NCBI GenBank assembly: GCA_902790375.1
Contig: CADARY010000014.1
Location: forward strand, 1 to 64,000
Direction of reading: 5' to 3'
DNA from: Oscillospiraceae bacterium
GTDB lineage: Bacteria; Bacillota; Clostridia; Oscillospirales; Oscillospiraceae
Length of the DNA stretch: 64,000 nt
Shown: one piece after another, positions 24,357 to 34,302 of the stretch
Layout: every line of letters begins with the position of its first letter
Position numbering within the stretch: position 1 is the first letter of the stretch
Notes under the pieces: model-generated
Seen by the model: the letters and a program-made list of their open reading frames with translations, nothing else
Databases searched by the model: none
Told to the model about the DNA's origin: nothing
Translations under genes and position numbers: made by a program

Positions 24357-26078
24357 TCAGTACAGACTGTTGATGTAGTCGGTCAGCGCCGCGCGGTCGT
24401 AGAACTTCTCGGGGCTGGTGATGATGATATCGGGCTCCGCGCCGCGGTCAACATCATAGTAGGCACCGTTTTTGATGAAGGAGATGCGGTGGTTGCCGGA
24501 AATCTGGAAGGAGGTGCCCCAGGCGGAGGAGATCTTCTGCACCACGCAGGAGCCGCCGCCGGAGGTGCGGCCCATGACCGTGACCATGCCGGAATCCTTG
24601 AGGGCGCAGGGGACGAGGTTGCCGCAGGAGAAGCCGACGGGAGAGGTCAGCACGAAGAGGTTCTTGTCCTGCACGGTGTCGCGCTCGTCAAACTCGCGGT
24701 CGCGGTTCGCGTCGCAGCGGTAGGTGGAGGCGCAGACCGCGCCGGTCATGGTGTCCTTCATGCCGATGTTGGCCTCGCCCAGGAACCAGGCGATGACGAA
24801 CACGGCGGTATCCGCCGCGCCGCCCTGGTTGACGCTCAGGTCAAGGACGACGTTTTCAATGGGGCTTCCTTCGCGGGTGATCATCGCGTGGGCCTTTATA
24901 ATGAGGCCGATGGTGTCGTTGTCGGGAAGATCCGCCGGATCCTCGATGCTGTAGATGTATTCCGCGGTGTTCATCATTTGGGGAAGCTCAAACTTGTCGA
25001 AGGTGATATACGCGGTATTGCCGACCTCCTCATAGCCGGGGATACCGTCGGGGTAGAACTTCTCCCGTGCGCTTGCGTACAGATCGCGCTGCTGAGACCA
25101 CTTGCTCTCGGAGGGACCCTTGGGAGCCGTATAGTCGAGGTCGCCGGTCAGGTAGGAGAAGCCGTGCCAGGAGGAGTGACCGTCGTCCAGGTAGTCGGCG
25201 ATCAGGCGGTAGATCGCGGCGTCCGCCTGCTTGACTTCATTGCCCTTGAGGAGCCGGTCGAAGCCGACCTCGTGGAAAAGCTGGGCAAAGCGGTCGATGT
25301 CATGAACCTCTTTCAGACCGTACAGGTAATCCAGCATCATGCACAGCTCGCCGTAGCCGTATTTTGTCAGGGCTTCGCTGCGCTCGCCGGTGGGGGCGGC
25401 GTAGTAGAGCTCGTCGCCCGGATTGATTTCCACATTCAGATTTACACACTGGCCGTTATAGAAGAAGAAAGCACCGTTGGGCGCGAAGAAGAAATCGTTC
25501 AGGGTCTGCAGGGGGATCAGGTACAGGCCGTTTTCGATGGGCTGATAGATCAGCTCAATGTCGTAATCCGCCAGGGGGAGCACCAGCTCGTCGCCGTAGC
25601 GGTCAAAGGTGCCCTTGTCCACCTTCTGGATGAGCGCGGGCTGGCCATCGCTGGTGACAAACGGAATGCTGGTCACGTCCAGGATCGTGGAGGCATCGGG
25701 CTTCATGGTGAAAACATTGTAGTCGACAAAGCGGATCTCGCTCTTGTCGAAATCGAAGGTGGCGCGGCAGCCGTCGTCTCTGCCGCCCTCGTGATTGCGG
25801 GTAATGGTCACGATGGGGCCCTGGACGTCCTCTGTGAAGGTGGCGACTCCGCCTCCGATCAAGCCGGTAAGCAGATCGCACAGGTCGCTGATCTCCATGT
25901 AGGGCAGATCCTTCACGCCGTCCAGGAAGTAGAGCTTCATGGTCTCGCCGGTTTCCTGGCCGACGGCATACAGGGGGATATCTTCGCCGGTGATGGTGTG
26001 CGATTCCTCCGCGAAGGCCGGGGCGCAGAGGGACAGCAGCATGGTCAGTGCCAGGAGCATGCTAAGCAGTTTTTTCAT
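24357..26078 (-). CDS. Secreted S41-family peptidase paralogue
   Basis: 573 residues from MKKLLSMLLALTMLLSLCAPAFA, ribosome site AAAGGA. The domain order is as in the neighbours: signal peptide, stalk-like N-terminal domain (MKLYFLDGVKDLPYMEISD), paired helices (LCMMLDYLYGLKEVHDIDRFAQLFHEVGFD), and the S41 core with LDLSVNQGGAADTAVFV, nucleophile Ser in GFSCGNLVP and GRTSGGGSC. It closes with the family ending KFYDRAALTDYINSLY. Spacing to the next paralogue upstream is 46 nt and no terminator lies between, so the two are probably cotranscribed. Confidence 0.85.
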   Translation of the reverse strand: MKKLLSMLLALTMLLSLCAPAFAEESHTITGEDIPLYAVGQETGETMKLYFLDGVKDLPYMEISDLCDLLTGLIGGGVATFTEDVQGPIVTITRNHEGGRDDGCRATFDFDKSEIRFVDYNVFTMKPDASTILDVTSIPFVTSDGQPALIQKVDKGTFDRYGDELVLPLADYDIELIYQPIENGLYLIPLQTLNDFFFAPNGAFFFYNGQCVNLNVEINPGDELYYAAPTGERSEALTKYGYGELCMMLDYLYGLKEVHDIDRFAQLFHEVGFDRLLKGNEVKQADAAIYRLIADYLDDGHSSWHGFSYLTGDLDYTAPKGPSESKWSQQRDLYASAREKFYPDGIPGYEEVGNTAYITFDKFELPQMMNTAEYIYSIEDPADLPDNDTIGLIIKAHAMITREGSPIENVVLDLSVNQGGAADTAVFVIAWFLGEANIGMKDTMTGAVCASTYRCDANRDREFDERDTVQDKNLFVLTSPVGFSCGNLVPCALKDSGMVTVMGRTSGGGSCVVQKISSAWGTSFQISGNHRISFIKNGAYYDVDRGAEPDIIITSPEKFYDRAALTDYINSLY

Positions 26079-26124
26079 CTTGTCAGGTCCTTTCGTCATA
26101 GAATCAGATGCTTCGCCTTTCAGC

Positions 26125-27828
26125 TCAGTACAGACTGTTGATGTAGTCGGTCAGCGCCGCGCGGTCGTAGAATTTTTCGGGCTTGCTGATGGTGTAATCG
26201 GGATCGGCGCCGCGGTCGATGTCATAGAGGGAGCCGTTCTTGAGGAAGGACATGCGCGTGGCAGCCGAGATGGTAAAGGAGGTGCCCCAGGCGGAGGAGA
26301 TGGGCTGCACCGTGCAGGAGCCGCCGCCCGAGGTCCGGCCCATCAGGGTGACCTTGCCGGACTGCTTGAAGACGTTCGGCACGAGGTTGCCGCAGGAGAA
26401 GCTCACGGGGGAGATGAGGCAGTAGATGTTCTTGTCCGCAATGGTGTCCCGCTCGTCAAACTCGCGGTCAAGGTTCACGTCGGCCCAGTAATCCGTGTTG
26501 GCCATGGCGCCGGTGAAATTATCCTTGAGGCTGATGGAGGCCTTGCCCAGGCACCAGGCGATCAGGAAAGCGGCTGTGTCCACCGAGCCGCCCACGTTGC
26601 AGCTCAGGTCGATGACCACATTCTCGATGGGGCTTCCCTCACGGGTGATCTGCTCGTGGGCGCGGATAATCATGGCGAAGGTGTCGGTGTCGTCAAAGGG
26701 GATTTCCTGCGCGCTCTTGTAGCCGTAGTAGTCCTCATATTTCTCCGACTTGATCTCAAAATGGTCAAAGGTGATGTAGGCCGTGTTGCCCACTTCCTCG
26801 TAGGCGGGCACGCCGTCGGGGTATTTTTCGGCACGGGCTGCCAGATTCGTTTCACGGTGATCGAACAGGCTTTGGAACGAGGGGCCTTTCTCGGCCCTGT
26901 AGTCGATGGGGCCGGTCAGATAGGAATAGGCCGCGAAGCCGGAGTGGAGATCGTCGAGGTACTTGTTGATCATGTAATAGATCGCCTTGTCGGCCCGAGC
27001 CGGGTCCGTTCCGGTCAGCGGCTCCACGAAGCCGATCTGATCAAACATGCTGGCAAAGCTGTCGATCTCGTGGATTTCCTTCAGCCCGTAGAGGCTGTCC
27101 AGCATGAGGCACAGCTCGTTATAGCCGTATTCGGCCAGCTTTGCGCTGCGCGCGCCGGTGGGGGCCGCGTAGTAACGCTCGTCATTGGGCGAGAGCTTGT
27201 CGATCACGATCACACACTGGCCGTTATAGAAGCAGTTGAGTCCCCTGCTGGACGCCAGGGTGAAGTCATTCATGGTCTGCATCGGAACCAGATACAGCCC
27301 GTCCTGGCAGATGAGATCGATGCCGTAGTCTCCCAGGCGCAGTACCAGCTCGTCGCCGTAGCGGTCATAGCTGTAATCCTCGCTTTTCTTCATCAGGGAG
27401 GGCTGCCCCTCGGCGTTGAAGCAGGAGCCGGAGGTGAAATCCAGGAGCGTGGACATGGTGGGGAGCTTCATGAACAGGTTGTAGTCCATGAATTTGAAGG
27501 TGTCCTCGTCGAAGTCAATGATCATGGTGAAGCCGTTCTCGCGGGTGTAGCAGGCGATGGGGCCGGCGGTTTCGAGCGAGAGCCTGTAGCCTGTCCCGTC
27601 CTCTTCTCCGTTGATGGTATTGAGAAGCTCCATCCAGTCCTTGAGCTCCACGTAGGGAAGGTCGTTTACGCCGTCAAGGAAGTAGAGCGTCAGCTCCATG
27701 CCCATATCCATGCCCATCGGATAGAGGGGAAAGCTGTTCTTCGTGATTTCATGCCCCGCCGCCAAGGCCGGGACGCCAAGGGACAGGAGCATGGTCAGTG
27801 CCAAGAGCATGCTGAGCAGTTTTTTCAT
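26125..27828 (-). CDS. Secreted S41-family peptidase paralogue
   Basis: 567 residues from MKKLLSMLLALTMLLSLGVPALA, ribosome site AAAGGAAC. Same architecture as the preceding gene, and its last ~20 residues (KFYDRAALTDYINSLY) are identical to it. Key motifs: IDLSCNVGGSVDTAAFLI, nucleophile Ser in SFSCGNLVPNVF, GRTSGGGSC. Its closeness in sequence and position to the gene at 24357 points to a recent tandem duplication. The intergenic element at 27902-28030 lies just upstream, so the promoter must be within or beyond that element. Confidence 0.85.
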   Translation of the reverse strand: MKKLLSMLLALTMLLSLGVPALAAGHEITKNSFPLYPMGMDMGMELTLYFLDGVNDLPYVELKDWMELLNTINGEEDGTGYRLSLETAGPIACYTRENGFTMIIDFDEDTFKFMDYNLFMKLPTMSTLLDFTSGSCFNAEGQPSLMKKSEDYSYDRYGDELVLRLGDYGIDLICQDGLYLVPMQTMNDFTLASSRGLNCFYNGQCVIVIDKLSPNDERYYAAPTGARSAKLAEYGYNELCLMLDSLYGLKEIHEIDSFASMFDQIGFVEPLTGTDPARADKAIYYMINKYLDDLHSGFAAYSYLTGPIDYRAEKGPSFQSLFDHRETNLAARAEKYPDGVPAYEEVGNTAYITFDHFEIKSEKYEDYYGYKSAQEIPFDDTDTFAMIIRAHEQITREGSPIENVVIDLSCNVGGSVDTAAFLIAWCLGKASISLKDNFTGAMANTDYWADVNLDREFDERDTIADKNIYCLISPVSFSCGNLVPNVFKQSGKVTLMGRTSGGGSCTVQPISSAWGTSFTISAATRMSFLKNGSLYDIDRGADPDYTISKPEKFYDRAALTDYINSLY

Positions 27829-27901
27829 CTTGTCAGTTCCTTTCCTAATGGGTTTGGGTTTTGCCAAGAGGTAAGGGATAAGCGCGAAACTGTACCGTTT
27901 T

Positions 27902-28030
27902 TGTCATTGCGAGCCGGTGCTCACACCGGCGTGGCAATCCGCGTCTTTTGGCGGCCGGGTTCATAATCGGACATTGTCAGGGAAAACGGATTGCCACACC
28001 AGTGACATCGGTCACTGGTTCGCAATGACA
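27902..28030. repeat. Palindromic intergenic element (MITE/REP-like), 129 bp
   Basis: Ends are perfect 10-bp inverted repeats TGTCATTGCG / CGCAATGACA. Each half forms its own stem (GCCGGTG...CACCGGC; CCAGTGAC...GTCACTGG) and the halves meet at GTGGCAATCCG / CGGATTGCCAC. The same family is seen, more decayed, at 35386-35574. It separates the M13 gene from the S41 genes. Confidence 0.75.
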
Positions 28031-28062
28031 GAGTGGAAAGCCTGCGCAAATGCCAGTTATTT

Positions 28063-30126
28063 TTACCAGACCGTGATCCTGTCGGCCGGGGCGGTGTACA
28101 TGCCGTCGCCCTCCTGTACGCCGAAGGTCTCATGGAATTTCTCGAAGTTCGACAGGGGGACGTTGCAGCGGGAGTATTCCACCGGGTGCGTCTCATTGGC
28201 GAGAGTGGGCAGCTCCGCGGCGGCGTAGCGCGCGTTCTTCTGAATAATGGCAAGCTGGGTGAAGAACATCTCGTAATCGAAGTTCTCCTGTTTGGCCGCA
28301 ATGGAGAGCAGGCACTTGACCGAGCCGAGGTCGGAGATGGCCTCGCCGCTGACGCGATTTGCGCCTTCCTCGCCGTAGGGCTCGTCGGAGAGCTCGGGCG
28401 CAGGAACGAAGTCCCTGTACCAGGCCTTGAGCTTATCGACGCGCTCATGGAATTTTGCCGTGTCCTCCTCCGCCCACCAGTCCTTGTAATTGCCGTCCTT
28501 GTCAAAGGTCGCGCCGCTGTCGTCAAAGGCGTGGGTGATCTCATGGCCGACGACCATGCACACGCCGCCCAGCTTCTTCTCCAGCGGCCAATCCGCCTGG
28601 TAGTAGTCGCCGCCGCAGATACCGGCGAAGACGTTGATGGAGTTCTCGGTCTGGACGTAGCAGGCGGCGAGGGTGCTGTAGTAGTTATCAAACTTCCAGT
28701 AGGTGCCGTCGTTGCGGCGCTGGACGATCTCCGCCGCGATGCCGCGCCCGAAAATCCGCGCTGCCTTGATGGCATCGAACAGGGTGCCGCCCTCCTCGGC
28801 GGACTTGATTGTGAGGCTGCCGACGTCCGGCAGATTATCGGGGTAGCAGACATTGATCTTGATGTTGTCGAGCTTCTCGATGGCCGCCGCCTTGGTCGCG
28901 TCGGAGAGCCAGTCCTCTTCCCGCAGCATCTCGCGATAGGCGTCGATCATCATGACGGTGAGATCATAAATCTGGGGCTTGATGCTCTTATCGAAGCAGT
29001 ACTCCACATAGACCTCGTCGACCAGGGAGGGGACGAGAGCGGTGATGGTCTTCATGGCGTAGATCTCGTCCGGGGGCAGGGTGTCGATGCCGGTCATCGG
29101 GGCTTGGAGCAGAGTCGTCTCCGCAAAGGTCTCTCTGTCGCAGTAAGAGGTAAACTCCGTTATCGTGTGCGCCAGCACCCAGGCCTTGAGCTTGTCCAGG
29201 TTTTCGTCGGTGTACTGCGCGTCGATGCAGCCTATGACATCGGGCGTCATGATCCCGACCAGACGGCCGTCCAGATCAAAGCCCAGCGCCTTGTAGATCT
29301 CGCAAAGCGGGTAATTCTTATACATGTCCCGGATCTCTTCGGTGGTAAAGCGCTGGGAGAAAACATCCGCAGTCCCCTTGCCTTCCATCTTCTTTTCCAT
29401 GGCCTCCAGGCCGGGCAGGAAACCGCGCTCAAAGTCCATGGCCTTGTCAAAGAGCTCCTTTGCCTCACTCTCGCTGTAACCGAGCTTGCGCAGCATGTAT
29501 TCGCAGAGCTGTCTGTTGACCGCGATGGCGGGGCTTTCTTCGTCGCCCGCCTCATAAGCGGACGGATCGTCGCTGAACATAGCGGGAGTCATGATGTACA
29601 GGATATTGGTAAAGGCGTCCTCGGTATTGCCCATGACCATATCCATGACCATCGGCGTACCGAAGAGGTTGCGCTGGGGGTCAGAGAGGAACGCGGTCAT
29701 CTCCTCGACGGAGCTGAGGCCCATCAGATCCTCGACAAAGGGCTTCAAGCCGTCAAGGCCCGCCGCGTTGCGCGCGTCCCAGTCCAGCAGGAGGGCGTAG
29801 AGATTTTGCAGGCTCGTCAGCTTCTCGTCGTCCTTCTTTTCGCCGGTGATGAGCGCGATCTTCTCACGGTTGATCTCGTCCGTATGTTCCGTTCTCGCCG
29901 AGACGTTGGCTTCGCCGTCGTTGATTTTGGCGCTCTCGGCCCATTCGCGGTTCACAGCGGCCGCAAAGTCGTCCTGCAGGCGGATCTCGCCCTTGCCCTC
30001 ATAGACGCCGTAGATGCCGGAATCGATCCAGGCGGCGCCGGGGCGCTCGCCCTCAGCCGCGAAGGCCGGGACGCCCAGGGACAGCACCATGGTAAGCGCG
30101 AGGAGGATGCAGAGCAGTTTTTTCAT
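28063..30126 (-). CDS. Secreted M13-family zinc metallopeptidase (PepO/neprilysin type)
   Basis: 687 residues, full length for the family, signal peptide 1-23. The zinc site is plain: VVGHEITHAFDD (HExxH with catalytic Glu) and EAISDLGSVKC (third ligand Glu and the conserved Asp). TENSINVFAGICGGDYY replaces the usual substrate-binding NAYY/FPAGIL segment. The C-terminal GVQEGDGMYTAPADRITVW matches the family's R-V-W ending. M13 enzymes cut oligopeptides of up to ~40 residues. Together with the S15 and S41 neighbours it would digest peptides outside the cell. It is exported rather than cytoplasmic as PepO of lactobacilli is. Confidence 0.92.
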   Translation of the reverse strand: MKKLLCILLALTMVLSLGVPAFAAEGERPGAAWIDSGIYGVYEGKGEIRLQDDFAAAVNREWAESAKINDGEANVSARTEHTDEINREKIALITGEKKDDEKLTSLQNLYALLLDWDARNAAGLDGLKPFVEDLMGLSSVEEMTAFLSDPQRNLFGTPMVMDMVMGNTEDAFTNILYIMTPAMFSDDPSAYEAGDEESPAIAVNRQLCEYMLRKLGYSESEAKELFDKAMDFERGFLPGLEAMEKKMEGKGTADVFSQRFTTEEIRDMYKNYPLCEIYKALGFDLDGRLVGIMTPDVIGCIDAQYTDENLDKLKAWVLAHTITEFTSYCDRETFAETTLLQAPMTGIDTLPPDEIYAMKTITALVPSLVDEVYVEYCFDKSIKPQIYDLTVMMIDAYREMLREEDWLSDATKAAAIEKLDNIKINVCYPDNLPDVGSLTIKSAEEGGTLFDAIKAARIFGRGIAAEIVQRRNDGTYWKFDNYYSTLAACYVQTENSINVFAGICGGDYYQADWPLEKKLGGVCMVVGHEITHAFDDSGATFDKDGNYKDWWAEEDTAKFHERVDKLKAWYRDFVPAPELSDEPYGEEGANRVSGEAISDLGSVKCLLSIAAKQENFDYEMFFTQLAIIQKNARYAAAELPTLANETHPVEYSRCNVPLSNFEKFHETFGVQEGDGMYTAPADRITVW

Positions 30127-30199
30127 GTGATCAGTTCCTTTCCTTACTATAATAATAAACCATAAAACAGAAGACAGGATTCGCTTCAGCCCGTTTCAA

Positions 30200-31999
30200 T
30201 CACGCGGCCTGTGCCAGGGATTCGCCGAAGTATTCGTTCATCAGCCCGCTGAGAGCGGCCAGGTCATAGAAGCCGACGGTGGGATTCTCGCCGTCGCCCA
30301 GGAGATTCGCGTCCACGGGGCAGCCGTTGTCGATGCTGCCGCCCTCATCGGTGACGCCGATGCTCGAGGCGGCGGAGTTTCGCATATCCATACCGCCGAC
30401 GCCTGACATGCGGATGGCGCATGCGCCGCCGCCGCTCTGCTCGCCGAGGATCATGGCCCCGTGCTCATGCATGAACCAGGGGAAGTTGTTGCCGCAGGAG
30501 AAGGAGCATTTGCTGGTCAGCACGCCGTAGTTGTAGCCGGTATAGGGGCTTACGTCCTTGTCGTCAAAGACGCCGTCAAAGTTCATGTCGAAGTCCTGGT
30601 ACTTGGTGTTGTACTGAGAGGTCATCTCATCCCTGTCGCGGACATAGCCGACGCCGGTCAGCAGCCACTCGATTGCGAGCAGCGCGGTATCTTCGCCGCC
30701 GCCGTTGCAGGTGTCGTCGATGATGATGTTCTTGATCGCCGGATTCTGCGCGGCGCGCTCCAGGCCGGAGAGAACGGTGCCGATGGCCTCCCAGGTCTCG
30801 TTGCCCTCATCGTCAAGGGTGATGAGGGGCCGCTCGCCCGTGCCGGCATAGAAGGCCTTCCAGCCGTCGTTGTCCACGATGAAATGGTCAAAGCGGATGA
30901 TGGCGGTGTCGCCCTGCTCGGCGTAGTAATCGCCGTTGTAGAGGGCTTCGCGGGCCTCCTTGCACTGCGTCTTGCGCTCGTCCATGCCGTAGTTGAACTC
31001 GTAGTAGGATCTGCCGTACTCCTTGTCCATTACGTCATACATGATGCTGCGCGACAGCTCCAGCTCGTCAAGCTGGATCACAACAGCGCCGATACCGGTA
31101 TGTCCGCCGTCAAAGAGCAGGCCGTGGTAAAGCTCGTTCAGGCCCGTGTAGAAGGTCAGAAAGTCAGTCGCGAGCAGCTTTTCCTTGATCGCGGGGTACT
31201 TCGTGGAGAGAACCTTATCCAGGGTCTCGTTCACCAGATCATCGTGGATGAACTCCTGGCCGGGCTTGCCGTGCCACAGATCCAGGCTCAGGCAGAGCTC
31301 GTTATAGGTGAATTTTGCCAGATCCTCGGCGCGGTCCGCCTTCACGGCGGGGATATAGTCGGGGTCGTTCTCCATGGCGTTTTCCTTCTGGATCAGCCCC
31401 AGAACGTCCTTGATGTAGATTTTCTCGCCCACATACACGACATAGTACCCGCCGGCGCTTGCGAAAATGTCGGCCAGGGTGGGCAGCGGCGCGTAAACGC
31501 CGGTGTCGTCGCCGCGCAGATGGATGTCATAGTTTGCCAGTGTGAAGGCCTTCGGCGTCGCCTCTGCAGGGTCCGTGACGTGGCGCGTTTTGGCAAAGGG
31601 ATAGTCCGGGTCGTAGCCGCCGGACTCCGTGAGCAGGAGGTCGTGGGCGGGTTCGATAAAGCGCTTCATGTCGTAGATCACGACGGTGTCGGTGTCCACG
31701 TCAAAGACCGCCTTGTCGCCGAGGAAGTTCGTGACCGTGTAAACGCTGCCGTCACGCTTGAAGCTCATGCCCTCGGTCATGTCGGTGCCCGCCAGATAAA
31801 ACCGGTTGTAGAAGTCCGTGACGCTCATGTAGGGCACGTGGGGCAGATCCTCATAGAAGCGGACGGTCGCGGTCTCGGTGGTGTCCACCTTGTCCCGCAC
31901 GACGGGCAGGGCTTTTTCCGTATAGCTCACCGCGAAAGCCGGGACGCCGAGCGTCAGCACCATCGTGAGCGCGAGAATCATGCAGAGTAGTTTTTTCAT
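30200..31999 (-). CDS. Secreted S41-family peptidase, divergent paralogue
   Basis: 599 residues from MKKLLCMILALTMVLTLGVPAFA, ribosome site AAAGGAC. Same layout as the other S41 genes but clearly more distant: it has an extra helical segment between the stalk-like domain and the catalytic part, and ends in FYDLAALSGLMNEYFG. The S41 motifs are IIDDTCNGGGEDTALLAI, nucleophile Ser in CSFSCGNNFPWF, and GEQSGGGACAI. It lies between the M13 and S15 genes on the same strand with short gaps (73 and 91 nt). Confidence 0.85.
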   Translation of the reverse strand: MKKLLCMILALTMVLTLGVPAFAVSYTEKALPVVRDKVDTTETATVRFYEDLPHVPYMSVTDFYNRFYLAGTDMTEGMSFKRDGSVYTVTNFLGDKAVFDVDTDTVVIYDMKRFIEPAHDLLLTESGGYDPDYPFAKTRHVTDPAEATPKAFTLANYDIHLRGDDTGVYAPLPTLADIFASAGGYYVVYVGEKIYIKDVLGLIQKENAMENDPDYIPAVKADRAEDLAKFTYNELCLSLDLWHGKPGQEFIHDDLVNETLDKVLSTKYPAIKEKLLATDFLTFYTGLNELYHGLLFDGGHTGIGAVVIQLDELELSRSIMYDVMDKEYGRSYYEFNYGMDERKTQCKEAREALYNGDYYAEQGDTAIIRFDHFIVDNDGWKAFYAGTGERPLITLDDEGNETWEAIGTVLSGLERAAQNPAIKNIIIDDTCNGGGEDTALLAIEWLLTGVGYVRDRDEMTSQYNTKYQDFDMNFDGVFDDKDVSPYTGYNYGVLTSKCSFSCGNNFPWFMHEHGAMILGEQSGGGACAIRMSGVGGMDMRNSAASSIGVTDEGGSIDNGCPVDANLLGDGENPTVGFYDLAALSGLMNEYFGESLAQAA

Positions 32000-32029
32000 G
32001 TACTTATGTCCTTTCCTGTTTTTGGCTCC

Positions 32030-32063
32030 CTGTCATGGCTTCGTATCAGAGAAGCCGTGACAG
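32030..32063. other. 13-bp stem between S15 and S41 genes
   Basis: CTGTCATGGCTTC / GAAGCCGTGACAG, 8-nt loop, one wobble pair, 28 nt past the S15 stop codon. There is no T-run in the direction of transcription, so it may be an mRNA processing or stability stem rather than a full terminator. Confidence 0.5.
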
Positions 32064-32090
32064 GCGGGCTGGATTGCTGGATTTCTCCTG

Positions 32091-34217
32091 TTACTGCGCG
32101 TTCTGGGGGAAGCGGAGCGCAAAGGCGGAGTTGTCGATGTTGAACGAGTAGTTATGGGAGGACAGGGATGAGTCGGAGACGACGCCGTTGAAATAGTCCT
32201 CGTCGAGGAGAGCCCTGTAGGGATCCCAGCCGGTGACGACCAGCACCGCCTTGTGTCCAGGCTGGAAGGTGTAGGAGGTGGGCTGGAGATAGATGGTGTA
32301 GTCGTAGTATTCGCCCGGCTTCATCTCCTCCGTCTTTCTGGCGTAATCCCTGCCCTCGTAGCCGCCGCCGTAGTCGGCAAGGTCGCTGTGGCCGAAGGTG
32401 ATGAGCTTGGCGGTGGTGTTGCTCTGCACGAATTCAATCACCTTGGTTCTGCTGAGACCGCCGCCCGTCTCCGTCACGCCGAGGGTGTGCTTCGGGAGAG
32501 TGTTGTTCATCCGCTCCTTGGTCATGTAGGCCTTGAAGGGCGTCTGGCCGTCGATGGTGTCGATGAGCAAGGCCGAGATCACCAAGCCGTTCCCGCCCGC
32601 GTTTCGGGTGGAGAGTCTGAGCTGCACCTCGGGCACGCCGCAGAAGCTGTAATTCTCCGGGAGCTCAAACACATAGGTGCTGCAGGCGCTCTGCGGCAGA
32701 GAGAGATAGTAATTGTCGCGGGAATTGGGTTTGCCCTGCTCGTCGGTCCCGTCCTTATACTGGGCGTAGAACGGGCCGATGGCGGTCGTATCCACATGGG
32801 AGACGTCTTCGGGGTTCACGGTCTTGTTGTATTCAAAGGTATCGTAGGTAAAGTCGTCCCAGGTATCGTAGGTTTTGAACGAACCGTCGAGGTTGCTCTG
32901 GACGCTGACCGTCGGCATGTTCTCGATGCCGTTGTCCACGTCATAGAGATAGTGGCTGAGCCACTTGTTCATGATCTCCTGCCACAGCTCGCCGTTGACG
33001 ACGACGCCGTTCAGGATGTTATGGCCGTCCTGGTGCAGGACGAGCTTGAAGTTTTGCCCGGCTCTGGCAAAGGAGCGCGCCATCAGGTCGGACTGCTTGG
33101 TGCAGACGTTGAAGTCGTTCATGCCGTGGACGATCAGCGCCGAGCAGTTGATCTTGCTTGCGTCGACCGAGTAGTCAAGCCGCGCCCAGATATCGTCATA
33201 ATCGCCGTTGGTCGCCTTCTGATCCTCTGAGAGCTGCCAGAGGAAGGAGGCATAGTCGTCGTTGATGACCGTCCAGTCGTCGTCCAGGAAGGCCGCGCCG
33301 CTGTTGTAGAAGGCCAGGGTGTGCGCGTAGTCCGCTTCGTTATACAGCGGCGCGCCCTGGGAGTTGGTGTACTCGTACCAGGAGGCGATGCCCGCGAAGG
33401 GGATGATGGTCTTGAGCCCCTCAACGCCGGAGGTGGCCACCTCAAAGGGCAGGGTGCCGCCGTAGGAGCAGCCCGTCATGGCGACATTGCCGTTGGACCA
33501 GTCGGCCGCGATTTCTATATTATTATAAGGATCGGTGTAGGCTGTGCGCTTGCCCGCCAGCCATTCCACCACGCAGGCGTGGGCGTCCCGCTCCAGGTCA
33601 AAGCCGCAGAGCTCATAGCCCTCGGAGCCGTAGGTGCCGATGCCGCCCGCCTCCACCACGGCAAAGCCTCTGACAAGATAGTAGTCATAGGCCTGGGCGT
33701 AAATGTATCCGGGCATATTGGAGAAGGGCACCTTGTAATTCCAGACCGCCGGGTCGGCGATCGCCGCCGCCTCAAGGGTGGTCATGCTCCCGGCGGGGGT
33801 GCGCTTTTCACCCGAGGCATAGAGCCTGCTGTAATCAAAGGGGGTGGGATTGAGCATCTGTGAGGGATCCATGCCGTACTCCTCCACGGTGCCCGCACCG
33901 TAGGGGGTCGGGTCGTAGATCGTGCCGGCCTTGTACGCGCCCTCGGCCGCAGCCCGGGGAACCTGAACCAGCGCCTCCACCAGATCGGCCTTGCCGTCGC
34001 CGTCGGTGTCGTGGTCGGTCTCGACGTAGACACAGAAGCGGAGGATGTCGCTGTCCTCGTTGGTGTAGTTCGCGTCTCTCAGGTTGGTGTACTGCAGGAT
34101 GGGCTGAGCCGCGCCGTCCTTGAATACCGGCGCTTTCGCGGCGTCGTCCGCGAAAGCCGGAGCACCCAGGGCCATCAGCATGGTCAGCGTCAGCAGGATG
34201 CAGAGCGTTTTTTTCAT
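32091..34217 (-). CDS. Secreted S15-family X-Pro dipeptidyl-peptidase/CocE-type hydrolase
   Basis: 708 residues from MKKTLCILLTLTMLMALG, ribosome site AAAGGAAAA; a longer frame extends upstream without one. Signal peptide 1-22. The nucleophile motif is MTGCSYGGTLPF, followed by SGVEGLKTIIPFAGIASWYEY, the S15 signature. Asp and His of the triad are likely in VHGMNDFNV and LHQDGHN. The C-terminal ~220 residues form the X-Pro_dipeptidyl-peptidase C domain (a jelly roll). It removes X-Pro dipeptides or hydrolyses acyl esters in CocE-like relatives. Being exported, it complements the M13 and S41 peptidases. Its promoter carries the TTTGAG direct repeat. Confidence 0.88.
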   Translation of the reverse strand: MKKTLCILLTLTMLMALGAPAFADDAAKAPVFKDGAAQPILQYTNLRDANYTNEDSDILRFCVYVETDHDTDGDGKADLVEALVQVPRAAAEGAYKAGTIYDPTPYGAGTVEEYGMDPSQMLNPTPFDYSRLYASGEKRTPAGSMTTLEAAAIADPAVWNYKVPFSNMPGYIYAQAYDYYLVRGFAVVEAGGIGTYGSEGYELCGFDLERDAHACVVEWLAGKRTAYTDPYNNIEIAADWSNGNVAMTGCSYGGTLPFEVATSGVEGLKTIIPFAGIASWYEYTNSQGAPLYNEADYAHTLAFYNSGAAFLDDDWTVINDDYASFLWQLSEDQKATNGDYDDIWARLDYSVDASKINCSALIVHGMNDFNVCTKQSDLMARSFARAGQNFKLVLHQDGHNILNGVVVNGELWQEIMNKWLSHYLYDVDNGIENMPTVSVQSNLDGSFKTYDTWDDFTYDTFEYNKTVNPEDVSHVDTTAIGPFYAQYKDGTDEQGKPNSRDNYYLSLPQSACSTYVFELPENYSFCGVPEVQLRLSTRNAGGNGLVISALLIDTIDGQTPFKAYMTKERMNNTLPKHTLGVTETGGGLSRTKVIEFVQSNTTAKLITFGHSDLADYGGGYEGRDYARKTEEMKPGEYYDYTIYLQPTSYTFQPGHKAVLVVTGWDPYRALLDEDYFNGVVSDSSLSSHNYSFNIDNSAFALRFPQNAQ

Positions 34218-34302
34218 GAGCTTTTCCTTTCTCTCCCCGCGGGAGTACGTGATTGGATTTGCGGAGGCGGTCTGTTTGCAGTTTACCCGCATAGATAATG
34301 GT

